Below are positions 18,061 through 29,091 of a stretch of DNA of 64,000 nucleotides, piece by piece. The notes beneath the pieces are model-generated. The model saw only the letters and a program-made list of their open reading frames with translations, searched no databases and had not been told where the DNA came from. The translations under genes and the position numbers were made by a program. Position 1 is the first letter of the stretch; every line of letters begins with the position of its first letter. The stretch comes from Pseudomonadota bacterium (GTDB taxonomy: Bacteria; Pseudomonadota; Gammaproteobacteria; Burkholderiales; Thiobacillaceae): contig JAUXXW010000083.1 in the NCBI GenBank assembly GCA_030684775.1, positions 16,452-80,451 on the forward strand. Direction: 5' to 3'.

Positions 18061-20697
18061 ATGACTGACGAACTGCAACGCCTGCGCACCGAAGTCGAGG
18101 CCCTGCGCCTGGCCAATACCGCGCTCGAAGCGCAGATGCTGGCCGGCGCCGAGCAGAGCGATGCCATGCTGTGCGAGGTCGAGACGCAGCGTAATGCGTT
18201 GCGAACCGCGCATCAGGGGCAACGTACCCTGAGTGGCTTCGTGCAACGGGTCATGGATACCGCCGGCAGCCTGGTCATCGTGCTCGGGCCGGATGGCCGG
18301 GTACGCCTGGCCAACCGTCGTTGCGAGGAAGCACTGGGCGAGGCCGCCCGGGACCTGGAAGGCCGGGTGCTGGACGAGTTGTTGCCGGTCGATGAACGGA
18401 TGACCCTGGCAACGGGGTTGCCGCCGTTACCCTGGCAAGTGCTCTCGCCCCTGTTCGAGACGGTGCGGCGCCAGGGTAATTACTCCGCCGAACACCGGCT
18501 GGCCGGCTGCAACGGCCATTACCGGCATTACCTGTTCGACGCCGCCATGCTGCACGACCCCCAGGGCAAGGAAGAGGGCGCGGTGGTCAACGCCACCGAC
18601 ATCACCCTGCTCAAACAACAGGAATCCCGCCTCCGTCGCAGCGAGTTCCTGCTCAAGGAGGCGCAGCGGCTGGCCCTCATGGGCAGTTGGGAACTGGACC
18701 TCACCAGCAATAATTTGTCCTGGTCCGACGAAGTGTTTCGCATCTTCGAGATGGACCCGAAATTCTTTGGCGCCTCCTATGAAGCCTTCCTCGCGGCTAT
18801 CCACCCGGACGACCGGGAGCGGGTGAACCGAGCCTATACGGACTCCTTACGCACATGCCGGGAATACGACTTCACGCATCGGCTGTTATTCGCCGATGGC
18901 CGGGTGAAATGGGTGCACGAGCGTTGCGCCACGCATTACGCTGAAGACGGCAGCCCTTTGCGTTCCATCGGCACGGTGCAGGATGTATCCGCCCAGCGCG
19001 AGGCCGACGAAAGCCTGCATCTGGCCGCTACCGTGTTCGATAGCAGCCTCAACGGCATTCTCATCACCTCGCCGGAGGGCACCATCCTTCGGGTCAACCA
19101 GGCGTTCAGCGAGATCACTGGCTATACCGCGGCGGAAGCGGTGGGGCAGTCGCCGCGCCTGCTCAAATCGGAACAACATGAACCGGCGTTCTATCAGGCG
19201 ATGTGGGCATCACTGAAACACACGGACAGTTGGCAAGGTGAAATCTGGGACCGCCACCGCGATGGCCGCGTCATTCCTGTGTGGCAAAGCATCACGGCGG
19301 TGCGCGATGCGCAGGGCGAAGTCAGCCACTACATCGGCATCTTCTTCGACATCACCGAACAGAAACGCGCCGCCGAACACATCGACCGTCTGGCGCACTA
19401 CGACGCACTCACCGACCTGCCCAACCGCCTGTTGTTCAACGAACGCTGCACCCATGCCCTGGAGCGCGCGCGCCGCGAGCACGGCCAGATGGCCTTGCTA
19501 TTCCTCGATCTGGATCATTTCAAGCATGTCAACGACAGCCTCGGTCATCCGGTGGGCGATGCCTTGTTGCAGGCCGTGGCACAACGCCTGAAACAGCAGT
19601 TGCGTGAGGAAGACACCGTGGCGCGCCTGGGTGGCGACGAATTCGTCGTCATCCTTGAGGAAGTGGCCTCGGCGGCCGATGCCGAATGGGTGGCGCGCAA
19701 ACTGCTGGAAGCCTTCGCCGAGCCCTTCCCGGTGCGCGGCCACGACCTCTCGCTGGGGCTTTCCATCGGCATCAGCATCTACCCGGAAGACGGCGAGGAC
19801 GTCACCAGCCTGGTCAAGAACGCGGATATCGCCCTGTATCGCGCCAAGGAGCACGGGCGTGGCAATTTCCAGTTCTTCGAGGCCCACCTTACCCAAGTCG
19901 CCGCCGAGCGCCTGTACATCGAAGGCGAATTGCGCCAGGCCATCCGGCGCGGCGAACTGAGCGCCTACTATCAACCGCAGCACAATCTGACCGACAGCCG
20001 TCTGGTCGGCGCGGAAGCGCTGCTGCGCTGGCGTCACCCCGAGCTCGGTATGGTGGCGCCGGATCGCTTCATCCCCATCGCCGAGGATTCCGGCCTCATC
20101 GTTTCCATCGGCGAATGGATACTCGCCACCGCCTGCCGCCAGGCCAAGGCCTGGATGGACGCCGGGCACCCGCTGGAACGCATGGCGGTCAATCTCTCCG
20201 GAGTGCAGATCCAGCGCGGTGACATCGTCGCCACGGTCAGCCGCGTACTCGCCGAGACCGGCCTGCCGCCCGAGTTGCTGGAACTGGAAATCACCGAGAC
20301 CTACATCATGCGGCAGGCCGAACGCGACATCCGCGTCCTGGAAGATCTGCGCGACCTCGGGGTGAAACTGGCCATTGACGACTTCGGCACCGGCCAGTCC
20401 TCACTCGGTTACCTCAAGCGCCTGCCGGTGGACAAACTCAAGATCGACCGCTCTTTCGTCATGGACATCCCCCAGGACGCCGACGACGCCGCCATCACCC
20501 GCGCCATCGTCGCCCTCGGCCAAAGCCTGCGCCTGAAAGTACTGGCGGAAGGTGTGGAAACCCCGGAACAGGAAGCTTTCCTCAAGGAACTCGGCTGTGA
20601 CGGCGTGCAGGGTTACTACTACAGCAAGCCGGTGGATGCCGCGGCGTTCGAGGCGTACCGGGACCGACCACTACCTGACGGCCAAGTCAGGCAATGA
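18061..20697 (+). CDS. PAS-GGDEF-EAL c-di-GMP signalling protein
   Basis: 878 residues, soluble. An N-terminal coiled coil (about 5-55) is followed by three PAS segments (about 60-185, 205-320 and 325-440, the last with ITGYTAAEAVGQSP), a GGDEF domain with intact GGDEF near residue 523, and an EAL domain with EALLRW near 651, DDFGTGQSSLGYL and LKIDRSFV. Both catalytic motifs look intact, so it could synthesise and degrade c-di-GMP. The PAS domains imply redox, gas or ligand input. I start at ATG 18061 rather than the TTG two codons upstream. Confidence 0.94.
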   Translation: MTDELQRLRTEVEALRLANTALEAQMLAGAEQSDAMLCEVETQRNALRTAHQGQRTLSGFVQRVMDTAGSLVIVLGPDGRVRLANRRCEEALGEAARDLEGRVLDELLPVDERMTLATGLPPLPWQVLSPLFETVRRQGNYSAEHRLAGCNGHYRHYLFDAAMLHDPQGKEEGAVVNATDITLLKQQESRLRRSEFLLKEAQRLALMGSWELDLTSNNLSWSDEVFRIFEMDPKFFGASYEAFLAAIHPDDRERVNRAYTDSLRTCREYDFTHRLLFADGRVKWVHERCATHYAEDGSPLRSIGTVQDVSAQREADESLHLAATVFDSSLNGILITSPEGTILRVNQAFSEITGYTAAEAVGQSPRLLKSEQHEPAFYQAMWASLKHTDSWQGEIWDRHRDGRVIPVWQSITAVRDAQGEVSHYIGIFFDITEQKRAAEHIDRLAHYDALTDLPNRLLFNERCTHALERARREHGQMALLFLDLDHFKHVNDSLGHPVGDALLQAVAQRLKQQLREEDTVARLGGDEFVVILEEVASAADAEWVARKLLEAFAEPFPVRGHDLSLGLSIGISIYPEDGEDVTSLVKNADIALYRAKEHGRGNFQFFEAHLTQVAAERLYIEGELRQAIRRGELSAYYQPQHNLTDSRLVGAEALLRWRHPELGMVAPDRFIPIAEDSGLIVSIGEWILATACRQAKAWMDAGHPLERMAVNLSGVQIQRGDIVATVSRVLAETGLPPELLELEITETYIMRQAERDIRVLEDLRDLGVKLAIDDFGTGQSSLGYLKRLPVDKLKIDRSFVMDIPQDADDAAITRAIVALGQSLRLKVLAEGVETPEQEAFLKELGCDGVQGYYYSKPVDAAAFEAYRDRPLPDGQVRQ

Positions 20698-20742
20698 AAA
20701 GGCTCTTTTTTCGTTAACTGGTGATGCGGTCGGCGCAGCGGT

Positions 20743-20842
20743 CCCCCCCTTTTTCAAAGGGGGGTTAGGGGGGATTTCTGAGACGGCTGCACAGGCAAAC
20801 GTCGCTAAATCCCCCTCATTCCCCCTTTGAAAAAGGGGGAGG
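20743..20842. repeat. Inverted pair of CCCCCTTTTTCAAAGGGGG repeat (family C)
   Basis: CCCCCTTTTTCAAAGGGGG followed by GGGGATTT on the left is mirrored by AAATCCCCC and CCCCCTTTGAAAAAGGGGG on the right. It fills the gap between the EAL gene and the small minus-strand gene; nothing else is seen in this stretch except a GC-rich hairpin near 20890-20925. Confidence 0.85.
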
Positions 20843-20951
20843 CCACTCGCATGGGCGCTTTCCCTCGCACCTCCGGCTAAGGCGAAAAAACGGACCCGTT
20901 TCGGGCCCGTCGTTAATCCGGCGCGGAGCTGGCGGAGAGGTGGCGTACCCG

Positions 20952-21185
20952 CTACATCCCCACCAATTGCGCGTGCATGCCGCGATCATGGAATTGATGC
21001 ATGAAGGTCGATGAACGGGCGACCGACGAGTCATAAGCCACCAGCAACAAGTGCGGGTGCTTCGGATTGTGGCCCACCGACACGACGCCTTGATCTCCGC
21101 GCATCGCGTCTTCCAGGGCGTTCAACGTGAATTCATCCATGCTTTCGTTTACATGGACCATGACATTGGTGATTTCATCTTGCAT
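20952..21185 (-). CDS. Small HMA-like (ferredoxin-fold) protein
   Basis: 77 residues (MQDEITNVMVHVNESMDEF...). The pattern beta (NVMVHVNES), helix (ALEDAMRGDQGV), beta (VVSVGHNPKHPHLLLVAYD), helix and beta suggests a small ferredoxin-like fold similar to heavy-metal-associated domains, but there is no CxxC, so metal binding by cysteine is unlikely. A good SD (CAGGAG) precedes the ATG. Function unknown. Confidence 0.65.
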   Translation of the reverse strand: MQDEITNVMVHVNESMDEFTLNALEDAMRGDQGVVSVGHNPKHPHLLLVAYDSSVARSSTFMHQFHDRGMHAQLVGM

Positions 21186-21325
21186 GACAGTCTCCTGGTT
21201 GTCTGATGGGGAACGGCGTCAGCCGGGCCTGGAGTTCCAACTATAGAAGCTGAAAGCTATTTGTCGACAAAAATGCTCAAGTAAGCAAGAAAGGGCGTTT
21301 GCCTGCCGGAAGGTCGCCCGCCACA

Positions 21326-21811
21326 ATGGCGCGCATGTCTTCCGCGCCCTCCTTCGCCGCCATCCTGCCCGCGCCATTCGGCACGCTGGGCGTGCTGGCA
21401 TCGGCCGAGCGGCTGTTTACCCTGGCGTTTCTGGCGCCCGGAACCGTGTTGTCGGCGCCAACTTCTCCCTTGCTCGAACAGGTGGCGGCGCAGCTCGATG
21501 CCTATTACGCCAACCCCCGCCATCGCTTCGAGCTCCCCATCGAAGCGCGCGGCAGCGATTTCCGTCTCCGTGTCTGGCAAGCCCTGCTCGACATCCCTTC
21601 CGGCCACACCAGCACCTACGGTGAACTCGCCCGCCGCCTCGGCTCCAGTGCCCGCGCGGTCGGACAGGCGTTGGGAGACAACCCGTTGCCCATCGTCATC
21701 CCCTGCCACCGTGTATTGGCGGCGCATGGCTTGGGCGGCTTCAATCATGCCTGTGACGGCCACGCGCTCGACGTGAAACGCTGGTTGCTCAGGCACGAAG
21801 GTGTTTTGTGA
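21326..21811 (+). CDS. ogt: Methylated-DNA--protein-cysteine methyltransferase
   Basis: 161 residues with the active-site motif PIVIPCHRVL near residue 129 and the helix-turn-helix segment SGHTSTYGELARRLGSSARAVGQALGDNPL. It transfers the alkyl group of O6-alkylguanine to its own cysteine. No Ada N-terminal domain is present. Several in-frame starts exist (TTG 21299, ATG 21326, ATG 21335); 21326 has GGAAGG at a fair distance. Confidence 0.9.
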   Translation: MARMSSAPSFAAILPAPFGTLGVLASAERLFTLAFLAPGTVLSAPTSPLLEQVAAQLDAYYANPRHRFELPIEARGSDFRLRVWQALLDIPSGHTSTYGELARRLGSSARAVGQALGDNPLPIVIPCHRVLAAHGLGGFNHACDGHALDVKRWLLRHEGVL

Positions 21812-21870
21812 GCGCGGTAATCGGCCCGCAGCCGAAAATCGCGCCGAAGAAACGCGGCCGATGCATCGCG

Positions 21871-21950
21871 TGTAGCGCCGGCTTCCAGCCGGCGTCTTTA
21901 CAGCAGGTGTCGGTATTAAAAAAGACGCCGGCTGGAAGCCGGCGCTACAT
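21871..21950. repeat. Long perfect inverted repeat, palindromic family B
   Basis: TGTAGCGCCGGCTTCCAGCC and the following GGCGTCTTT are mirrored exactly by AAAGACGCC and GGCTGGAAGCCGGCGCTACA, between ogt and xerD. The transcribed hairpin may also act as a transcript end for ogt. Confidence 0.9.
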
Positions 21951-22013
21951 GGTGCGCGCTACGCACCATGTGGAATCAGCAGGTTGCGTGGTGTTTCTTG
22001 AGAGCGGCGTGCG

Positions 22014-22916
22014 GTGAACCCGTCGCCCTTCGACGCCGAACTCGACCGCTTCTGCGACATCCTCTGGCTGGAAGACGGACTCGCCCCCCTCTCGCTGGAA
22101 AGCTACCGGCGCGACCTCATGCAGTTGTTCACCTGGCTGGCAAAACAAGGCATCGCCCCGGAGCAAGCCGGCGCCCACCAGATCCAGGCCTTCCTCGCCC
22201 ACCGCAGCCTCGACCAGAAAGTCGTCGCCCGCAGCCTCGCCCGCCAACTCACCGCCATCAAGCGTTACCACCGCTGGCTCCTGCGCGAAGGCCGCCGTGA
22301 CGACGACCCCACCCTCACCGTCGACCCGCCGCGCCTGCCCAAACCCCTGCCGAAAAGCCTCTCCGAAAGTGACGTCGAAGCCCTGCTCGCCGCCCCCGAC
22401 ATCGACACCCCACTCGGCATGCGCGACCGCGCCATGCTGGAAACCCTCTACGCCGCCGGTCTGCGCGTCAGCGAACTGGTCAACCTGCCCAGCGCCGCCG
22501 TCAGCCTCAGCGACGGCATCGTCCGCATCTTCGGCAAAGGCGGCAAGGAACGCCTGGTGCCGCTGGGCGAGGACGCCCAGGACTGGATCAAACGCTACGC
22601 CCTGGAAACTCGCCCCCTCATCCTCAAAGGCCAGCGCAGCGAAGCCCTGTTCGTCACCGACCGTGGCGGCGCCATGACCCGGCAAATGTTCTGGTACCTC
22701 ATCAAACGCCACGCCAGCACCGCCGGCATCACGAAAGCCCTCTCGCCCCACACCCTGCGCCACGCCTTCGCCACCCACCTCATCAACCACGGCGCCGACC
22801 TGCGCACCGTGCAAGAACTCCTCGGCCACGCCGACATCAGCACCACCCAGATCTACACCTACGTCGCCCGCGAACGCCTGAAAACCCTGCACGCGAAACA
22901 CCACCCGAGAGGGTAG
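22014..22916 (+). CDS. xerD: Site-specific tyrosine recombinase XerD
   Basis: 300 residues from a GTG start, the canonical XerD length. The SAM-like N-terminal domain (LSLESYRRDLMQLFTWL) is followed by the catalytic domain with Arg in TLYAAGLRVSELVNL, HTLRHAFATHL, LLGHADISTTQIYTYV (Tyr nucleophile). With XerC it resolves chromosome dimers at dif and is unrelated to the integrase at 50349. Confidence 0.93.
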   Translation: MNPSPFDAELDRFCDILWLEDGLAPLSLESYRRDLMQLFTWLAKQGIAPEQAGAHQIQAFLAHRSLDQKVVARSLARQLTAIKRYHRWLLREGRRDDDPTLTVDPPRLPKPLPKSLSESDVEALLAAPDIDTPLGMRDRAMLETLYAAGLRVSELVNLPSAAVSLSDGIVRIFGKGGKERLVPLGEDAQDWIKRYALETRPLILKGQRSEALFVTDRGGAMTRQMFWYLIKRHASTAGITKALSPHTLRHAFATHLINHGADLRTVQELLGHADISTTQIYTYVARERLKTLHAKHHPRG

Positions 22917-23053
22917 GGCGCCACCCTTCTTCCACTGGGAGAGGGCGGGGGGGGATTTCTCCAAGACCTCCAAGCCCACGAACGCCTCACCCGTGTAAAC
23001 CGGCTTCCAGCCCGCTGTTTTCAACCTGAATCCAGCAATTGCAGCCGTAGAAG

Positions 23054-23126
23054 CGTAGGTTGGGCAAAGCGATAGCGTGCCCAACAACCCGTCGCCATGT
23101 TGGGCACGCTGCGCTTTGCCCAACCA
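23054..23126. repeat. Inverted pair of palindromic repeat family A (one arm diverged)
   Basis: CGTAGGTTGGGCAAAGCG on the left; the right arm ends CCCAACCAACC rather than CCCAACCTACG. It lies in the 358-base gap between xerD and fliC, which otherwise holds only the flagellin promoter and leader. Confidence 0.85.
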
Positions 23127-23168
23127 ACCCCAGGTTTAACAGCCTCAAAAAATATTTCAAAAAATTAC

Positions 23169-23195
23169 TAAAGTTTTTGCGGCCATGGCCGAAAA
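23169..23195 (+). promoter_or_regulatory. Sigma-28 (FliA) promoter of the flagellin gene
   Basis: TAAAGTTT, exactly 11 bases, then GCCGAAAA, against the consensus TAAAGTTT-N11-GCCGATAA. It lies about 80 bases before the fliC start codon, which would give a leader of roughly 70 bases. Confidence 0.88.
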
Positions 23196-23274
23196 CGGAG
23201 CAAGGCAAGGAAGTTCATCCAAGCCTCGGAGGCAGAAGCCCTCCCTCAATCGACCCTAGAAAAGGAGTTTCATC

Positions 23275-24198
23275 ATGGCAATCGGCGACATCGGCCTTAC
23301 CTCTTCAATGCGTTCCAACTTGATGGGCCTGCAAAATACATCAAGGCTGTTGGCTAGCACCGAGGAACGTCTTTCCACCGGCAAGCGCGTCGGCACCGCA
23401 GTCGACAACCCCGCCAACTTTTTCGCGGCGCAAGGCCACAATGTTCGCGCCAACCTGCTGACCGGCCTCAAGGACAACATCAGTGAAGCCATTCAGACGG
23501 TGAAGGCGGCGGATTCCGGCATCAAGGGTGTGCTTTCCACCATTGAAGCCCTGCGCGGTATCGTCACCCAGGCGCGTTCCGCCATCAACGACACGGTCAA
23601 TAGCGGGACGATCATCGCTGGCTCGAATGCGGTGGATGCATCTGGTGGCTTCAGCGGGGCCAGTGGCCTGACCGGACAGTACAACCGCCTGGTCGAGCAA
23701 CTGAACAACCTGGTGAACGATGCCAGCTACAAGGGCACCAACTTCCTGGCCGGCACGGGCGTTACGCTGACGGTGAACCTGAATGAGAACGCCACGACCA
23801 AGATCGTGATGTCCGGCTTCAACTCCGGCGCCAGCGGTCTGGCCATCTCCGGTGGTGGTACTTCTCTGACCGTGGCGGGCACGACCGGCAACATCACCGC
23901 CCAGGATCTCGATACCGCGACCGAACTGAACGCCATGGAGGCCACGCTGAATACCGCGATCGCGACCTTGCAAACCAAGGCTTCCGAACTCGCGGCCAAC
24001 CTCAACACGTTGACGACCAGGCAGACCTTCATTACCGACATGGTGAACACCTTGGCGGTCGGCGCGACCAAGTTGACCGAGGCGGACAGCAATGAGGAGG
24101 GGGCGAATCTGCTCTCGCTGCAAACCAAGCAGCAATTGGGGACTACCGCGCTGAGTATCTCCTCGCAGGCTGAACAGTCGATCTTGAGACTGTTCTAA
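23275..24198 (+). CDS. fliC: Flagellin
   Basis: 307 residues. The conserved ends are clear: N-terminal SSMRSNLMGLQNTSRLLASTEERLSTGKRV and C-terminal TTALSISSQAEQSILRLF. The variable middle (about 110-225) is short and rich in Ser, Thr, Gly and Asn, which offers O-glycosylation sites for the Pse-type sugar encoded downstream. RBS AAAAGGAG precedes the ATG and a sigma-28 promoter lies upstream. The short N-terminal lead MAIGDIGLTSSMRSNL and the FlbT/FlaF neighbours resemble alphaproteobacterial flagellins more than enterobacterial FliC. Confidence 0.92.
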   Translation: MAIGDIGLTSSMRSNLMGLQNTSRLLASTEERLSTGKRVGTAVDNPANFFAAQGHNVRANLLTGLKDNISEAIQTVKAADSGIKGVLSTIEALRGIVTQARSAINDTVNSGTIIAGSNAVDASGGFSGASGLTGQYNRLVEQLNNLVNDASYKGTNFLAGTGVTLTVNLNENATTKIVMSGFNSGASGLAISGGGTSLTVAGTTGNITAQDLDTATELNAMEATLNTAIATLQTKASELAANLNTLTTRQTFITDMVNTLAVGATKLTEADSNEEGANLLSLQTKQQLGTTALSISSQAEQSILRLF

Positions 24199-24222
24199 TC
24201 CGGTGATGCTCGGTAACTTGGT

Positions 24223-24248
24223 CCGTGTGAGTCTACGGACTCACACGG
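24223..24248 (+). other. Perfect 11-bp hairpin with UACG tetraloop between fliC and the next gene
   Basis: CCGTGTGAGTC-TACG-GACTCACACGG. The C(UACG)G loop is among the most stable RNA tetraloops. The 3' arm abuts the GAGGAGGG ribosome binding site of the following gene. There is no T run, so it is not a classical terminator; it may protect the fliC mRNA 3' end or limit downstream translation. Confidence 0.85.
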
Positions 24249-24260
24249 GAGGAGGGTGAA

Positions 24261-25037
24261 ATGGTCACTGAAATCTCAGGGGCTGGTCTTAGTCACTCGG
24301 TAGTCAGTCAGGCTGGCGCAACGGCCTCGCAACGAGTTGTCGGGACGGTTCGTCCGGATAGTTCCGGGGTGCCGCGGTCCGATGTCGCACGTGACAAGCA
24401 GGTGTCCGCCTCCACGCAAGTGGCGGGTGAATATGCTCAACTGCGTGCTCGTCAGGATGTTCTGAACAAGGCTGCGTCGGTGGTGCGCGAAGTGAGCGAT
24501 ACGGTTGAGAAGGCAAGTCAATTGCTGGACAAGATCGAGAACAACATAGGCGAAATCGTGAAAATGTATCCGCCTTACCCGATCGACAGCCCGCAACGAA
24601 TCTCGCTACTCAACAATATCGACGGTCTGCGCAAGCAGATCGACGATCTGACTTTTCCGCCGCCTGAATCCGTCGATGCTGTAGAGCGTCTGCTGGGAAA
24701 CCAGGCTGACGCGGTCGACAAGGAAGGCAAAGGTGCCGCCAGGCAGGATGTACTCGCGGTCGTCAAGGAACAGATGTGGGATATCCCCACGCTTGATCCC
24801 CGCGCGGCCAGCGATGCGGAAGTGAGCAAGGCGCTTGATCAGGTCAAAGCCATGAAGTCGTCCCTGGAAGATTTGAAAGAGGGGATGTGGAATGACGTGG
24901 TCAGCTTTGTGAAGCAGGCGCAATCGCCCGAAGCGCAAAACGAAGCTGTCGGTGTCCGCGAGCAGTTGGCCGATATTGGCGATCGCGGCATCGGCAGCAA
25001 TGCGCGCCAGTTGGTACAGGCTGCGGAATTGAAGTAG
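24261..25037 (+). CDS. Hypothetical coiled-coil protein in the flagellin operon
   Basis: 258 residues with a low-complexity Ser/Val/Ala N-terminus and long amphipathic helices afterwards (VSDTVEKASQLLDKIENNIGEIVK, SDAEVSKALDQVKAMKSSLEDLKEG). No signal peptide or membrane helix. The helix around residue 90 loosely recalls FlaG-like or flagellin-associated proteins, but I cannot assign a family. Strong RBS directly after the UACG hairpin. Its position between flagellin and FlbT suggests a role in filament assembly or flagellin handling. Confidence 0.7.
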   Translation: MVTEISGAGLSHSVVSQAGATASQRVVGTVRPDSSGVPRSDVARDKQVSASTQVAGEYAQLRARQDVLNKAASVVREVSDTVEKASQLLDKIENNIGEIVKMYPPYPIDSPQRISLLNNIDGLRKQIDDLTFPPPESVDAVERLLGNQADAVDKEGKGAARQDVLAVVKEQMWDIPTLDPRAASDAEVSKALDQVKAMKSSLEDLKEGMWNDVVSFVKQAQSPEAQNEAVGVREQLADIGDRGIGSNARQLVQAAELK

Positions 25038-25054
25038 CGGAGTGGTAAGGCAAA

Positions 25055-25453
25055 ATGCCTCTAAAACTTGATTTGCGGCCCCACGAGAAGTTGTTTCTTG
25101 GCGGGGCCGTTCTCGTTAATGGCGACAGTCGCTGTCAGTTGACTGTCCTGAACGATGTTCCGGTATTACGCGAGAAAGACATCCTCAAGGAAGAGGATGC
25201 CGACACACCCTGCAAGCGCATCTATCTGGCGGTCCAGATGATGTACATGGATGCCCCCGCTCTGGCGCGCTACCACCAGTATTACTGGGAGCAGGTGAAG
25301 GCCGTGATCGAGGTGGCGCCCAGCACCACGGAACGCATCGAAAAAGTGAGTGAATTCGTGCTGGAAGGGCAGTATTACCAGGCGCTGAAGGCGGCACGCG
25401 AATTGATCAATTACGAACAGGAGTTGCTCAGCAATGCCCGCAAACCCGCTTGA
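25055..25453 (+). CDS. flbT: FlbT, flagellin translation regulator
   Basis: 132 residues with the FlbT pattern: LDLRPHEKLFLGGAVLVN near the start, ILKEEDADTPCKRIYLAVQMMYMD in the middle and the QVKAVIEVAPSTTERI...VLEGQYYQALKAARELINYE tail. In Caulobacter FlbT binds flagellin mRNA leaders and lowers flagellin translation until the hook is done, with FlaF as the opposing activator. Here it lies downstream of a single flagellin and overlaps flaF by 20 bases. The system is mainly known from Alphaproteobacteria. Confidence 0.88.
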   Translation: MPLKLDLRPHEKLFLGGAVLVNGDSRCQLTVLNDVPVLREKDILKEEDADTPCKRIYLAVQMMYMDAPALARYHQYYWEQVKAVIEVAPSTTERIEKVSEFVLEGQYYQALKAARELINYEQELLSNARKPA

Positions 25454-25811
25454 TGCCTACCGCAGCGTGGAAAAAGCCACGTTGTCGCAACGCGATCTGG
25501 AGGCGACCGTGTTGACCAAGGCGGCCCTGCAATTGCAGTCGCTCAGGGATAACTGGACGCGCGAGAACCACGACGCGCAACTCGAAGATGCGCTCAGTTA
25601 CAACCAGCGGGTCTGGTCCTTCTTCCAGGCCGAATTGTCGGTTGACGAAAATCCCTTGCCCGAGGAAATCAGGCGCAATCTGTTAGCCCTCAGTTTTTTC
25701 GTGGATCGCCGTTCCTTCGACATGCTGGCCTACCCGGCCCCCGAGAAGCTCGATGTTCTCATCAGCATCAACAACAACGTCGCGGCGGGATTGCGCGGTG
25801 ATGCCGGCTGA
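25434..25811 (+). CDS. flaF: FlaF, flagellin secretion/translation activator
   Basis: 125 residues. The family core is visible: NPLDAYRSVEKATLSQRDLEATVLTKAALQLQSL, ALSYNQRVWSFFQAEL, and LPEEIRRNLLALSFFVDRRSFD. FlaF and FlbT act together on flagellin expression in Alphaproteobacteria. The 20-base overlap with flbT supports translational coupling. Confidence 0.88.
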   Translation: MPANPLDAYRSVEKATLSQRDLEATVLTKAALQLQSLRDNWTRENHDAQLEDALSYNQRVWSFFQAELSVDENPLPEEIRRNLLALSFFVDRRSFDMLAYPAPEKLDVLISINNNVAAGLRGDAG

Positions 25812-25816
25812 GGTAA

Positions 25817-28016
<2,200 letters not shown>

Positions 28017-28020
<4 letters not shown>

Positions 28021-28718
28021 AGCTCTGCGTGATTCCCGCGCGTGGCGGCAGCAAGCGCATCCCGCGCAAGAACATCCGCCTGTTCGCCGGCCGTCCCATC
28101 ATCGCCTGGTCGATTCAGGCCGCGCTGGAAACCGGTCTGTTCGACCGCGTGATGGTGTCCACCGATGACGAGGAGATCGCCGAGGTGGCGCGCGCCCACG
28201 GCGCCGAAATCCCCTTCCTGCGTCCCCGCGGGCTGGCCGACGACCACACCGGCACCAACGCCGTGGCGAAACAGGCGATCCGCTGGCATGGCGAGCAAGG
28301 CGTGCCGGTGGACTATGCCTGTTGCCTGTATGCCACCGCCCCGTTCGTGCGAGCCGCCGATTTGCACGCGGGGCATGACCGCCTGCTCGACTCCGGCAAA
28401 TCCTTCGTCTTCTCCGTCACCAGCTTCCCCTTTCCCATCCAGCGCGCGCTGCGCCTCAACGAACACGGCGAAGTGGAGGCGATGTACCCGGAATACCGCG
28501 CCTCCCGCTCGCAAGACCTGGAGCCGGCCTGGCACGACGCCGGCCAGTTCTACTGGGGCCGGGCGGCGGCCTTTATGAACGACGAAATCCTGTTCTCGCC
28601 GGCCTCCCTGCCGCTCATCCTGCCGCGCCATCGGGTGCAGGACATCGACAGCGAGGAAGACTGGCGGCGCGCGGAGTTGATGCACCAGGTGTTGTTGCTG
28701 TCGGAAAATGTAGGGTGA
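28017..28718 (+). CDS. pseF: CMP-pseudaminic acid synthetase PseF
   Basis: 233 residues from a TTG start overlapping the pseC stop (TTGA). Nucleotidyltransferase signature IPARGGSKRIPRKNIRLFAG at the N-terminus, then LYATAPFVRAADL and HDAGQFYWGR, and the C-terminal DIDSEEDWRRAELMH typical of CMP-sialate/pseudaminate synthetases. It activates pseudaminic acid with CTP. It is the last gene before the TA insertion that interrupts the operon. Confidence 0.94.
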
Positions 28719-28821
28719 TTTGTGAGGCCACAAAGGCGCCAGCGGGGAGTCAACTGACTCATCATGAATTACACTTCCGATGTAACACGTGTACACATAT
28801 AACGGGTTTTGAGGATAAAAC

Positions 28822-29091
28822 ATGTCAACTCATCAAGTTTCCGTGCGTGATCTGAGAAGCCGGCTATCCGACTGCCTTCATGCAGTCGCTGCGGGTGAGA
28901 CGCTGCTGATTACATCGCGCAATCGCCCGGTAGCCCGTTTGCTGGCTGTTCAGGCAAGCCCGGAAGGGCTGCCCGATATACCTGGAGTGGCCTGGTCAAC
29001 CGCGTCCCCGCAGGTGAGCCGGCCGGTTGCGGAATGTCCGGCCATCACCGGTGAAACATTGGCAGATTGGGTGATTGCCAACCGTCGCTAA
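28822..29091 (+). CDS. Phd/YefM-type antitoxin
   Basis: 89 residues starting MSTHQVSVRDLRSRLSDCLHAVAAGETLLITSRNRPVARLLA, the classical Phd/YefM opening with its DNA-binding fold. The C-terminal part (about 50-89) should wrap the toxin. It has its own AT-richer upstream region including the dyad ACACGTGT near 28787, suiting autoregulation. The pair sits inside the pse operon, and the antitoxin is separated from the toxin by a MITE-like inverted repeat. Confidence 0.88.
   Translation: MSTHQVSVRDLRSRLSDCLHAVAAGETLLITSRNRPVARLLAVQASPEGLPDIPGVAWSTASPQVSRPVAECPAITGETLADWVIANRR

Noticed and set aside
22014-22916. XerD gene as the integrase of a second mobile element
   Set aside because: Length, motifs and lack of att repeats or cargo match the housekeeping recombinase.
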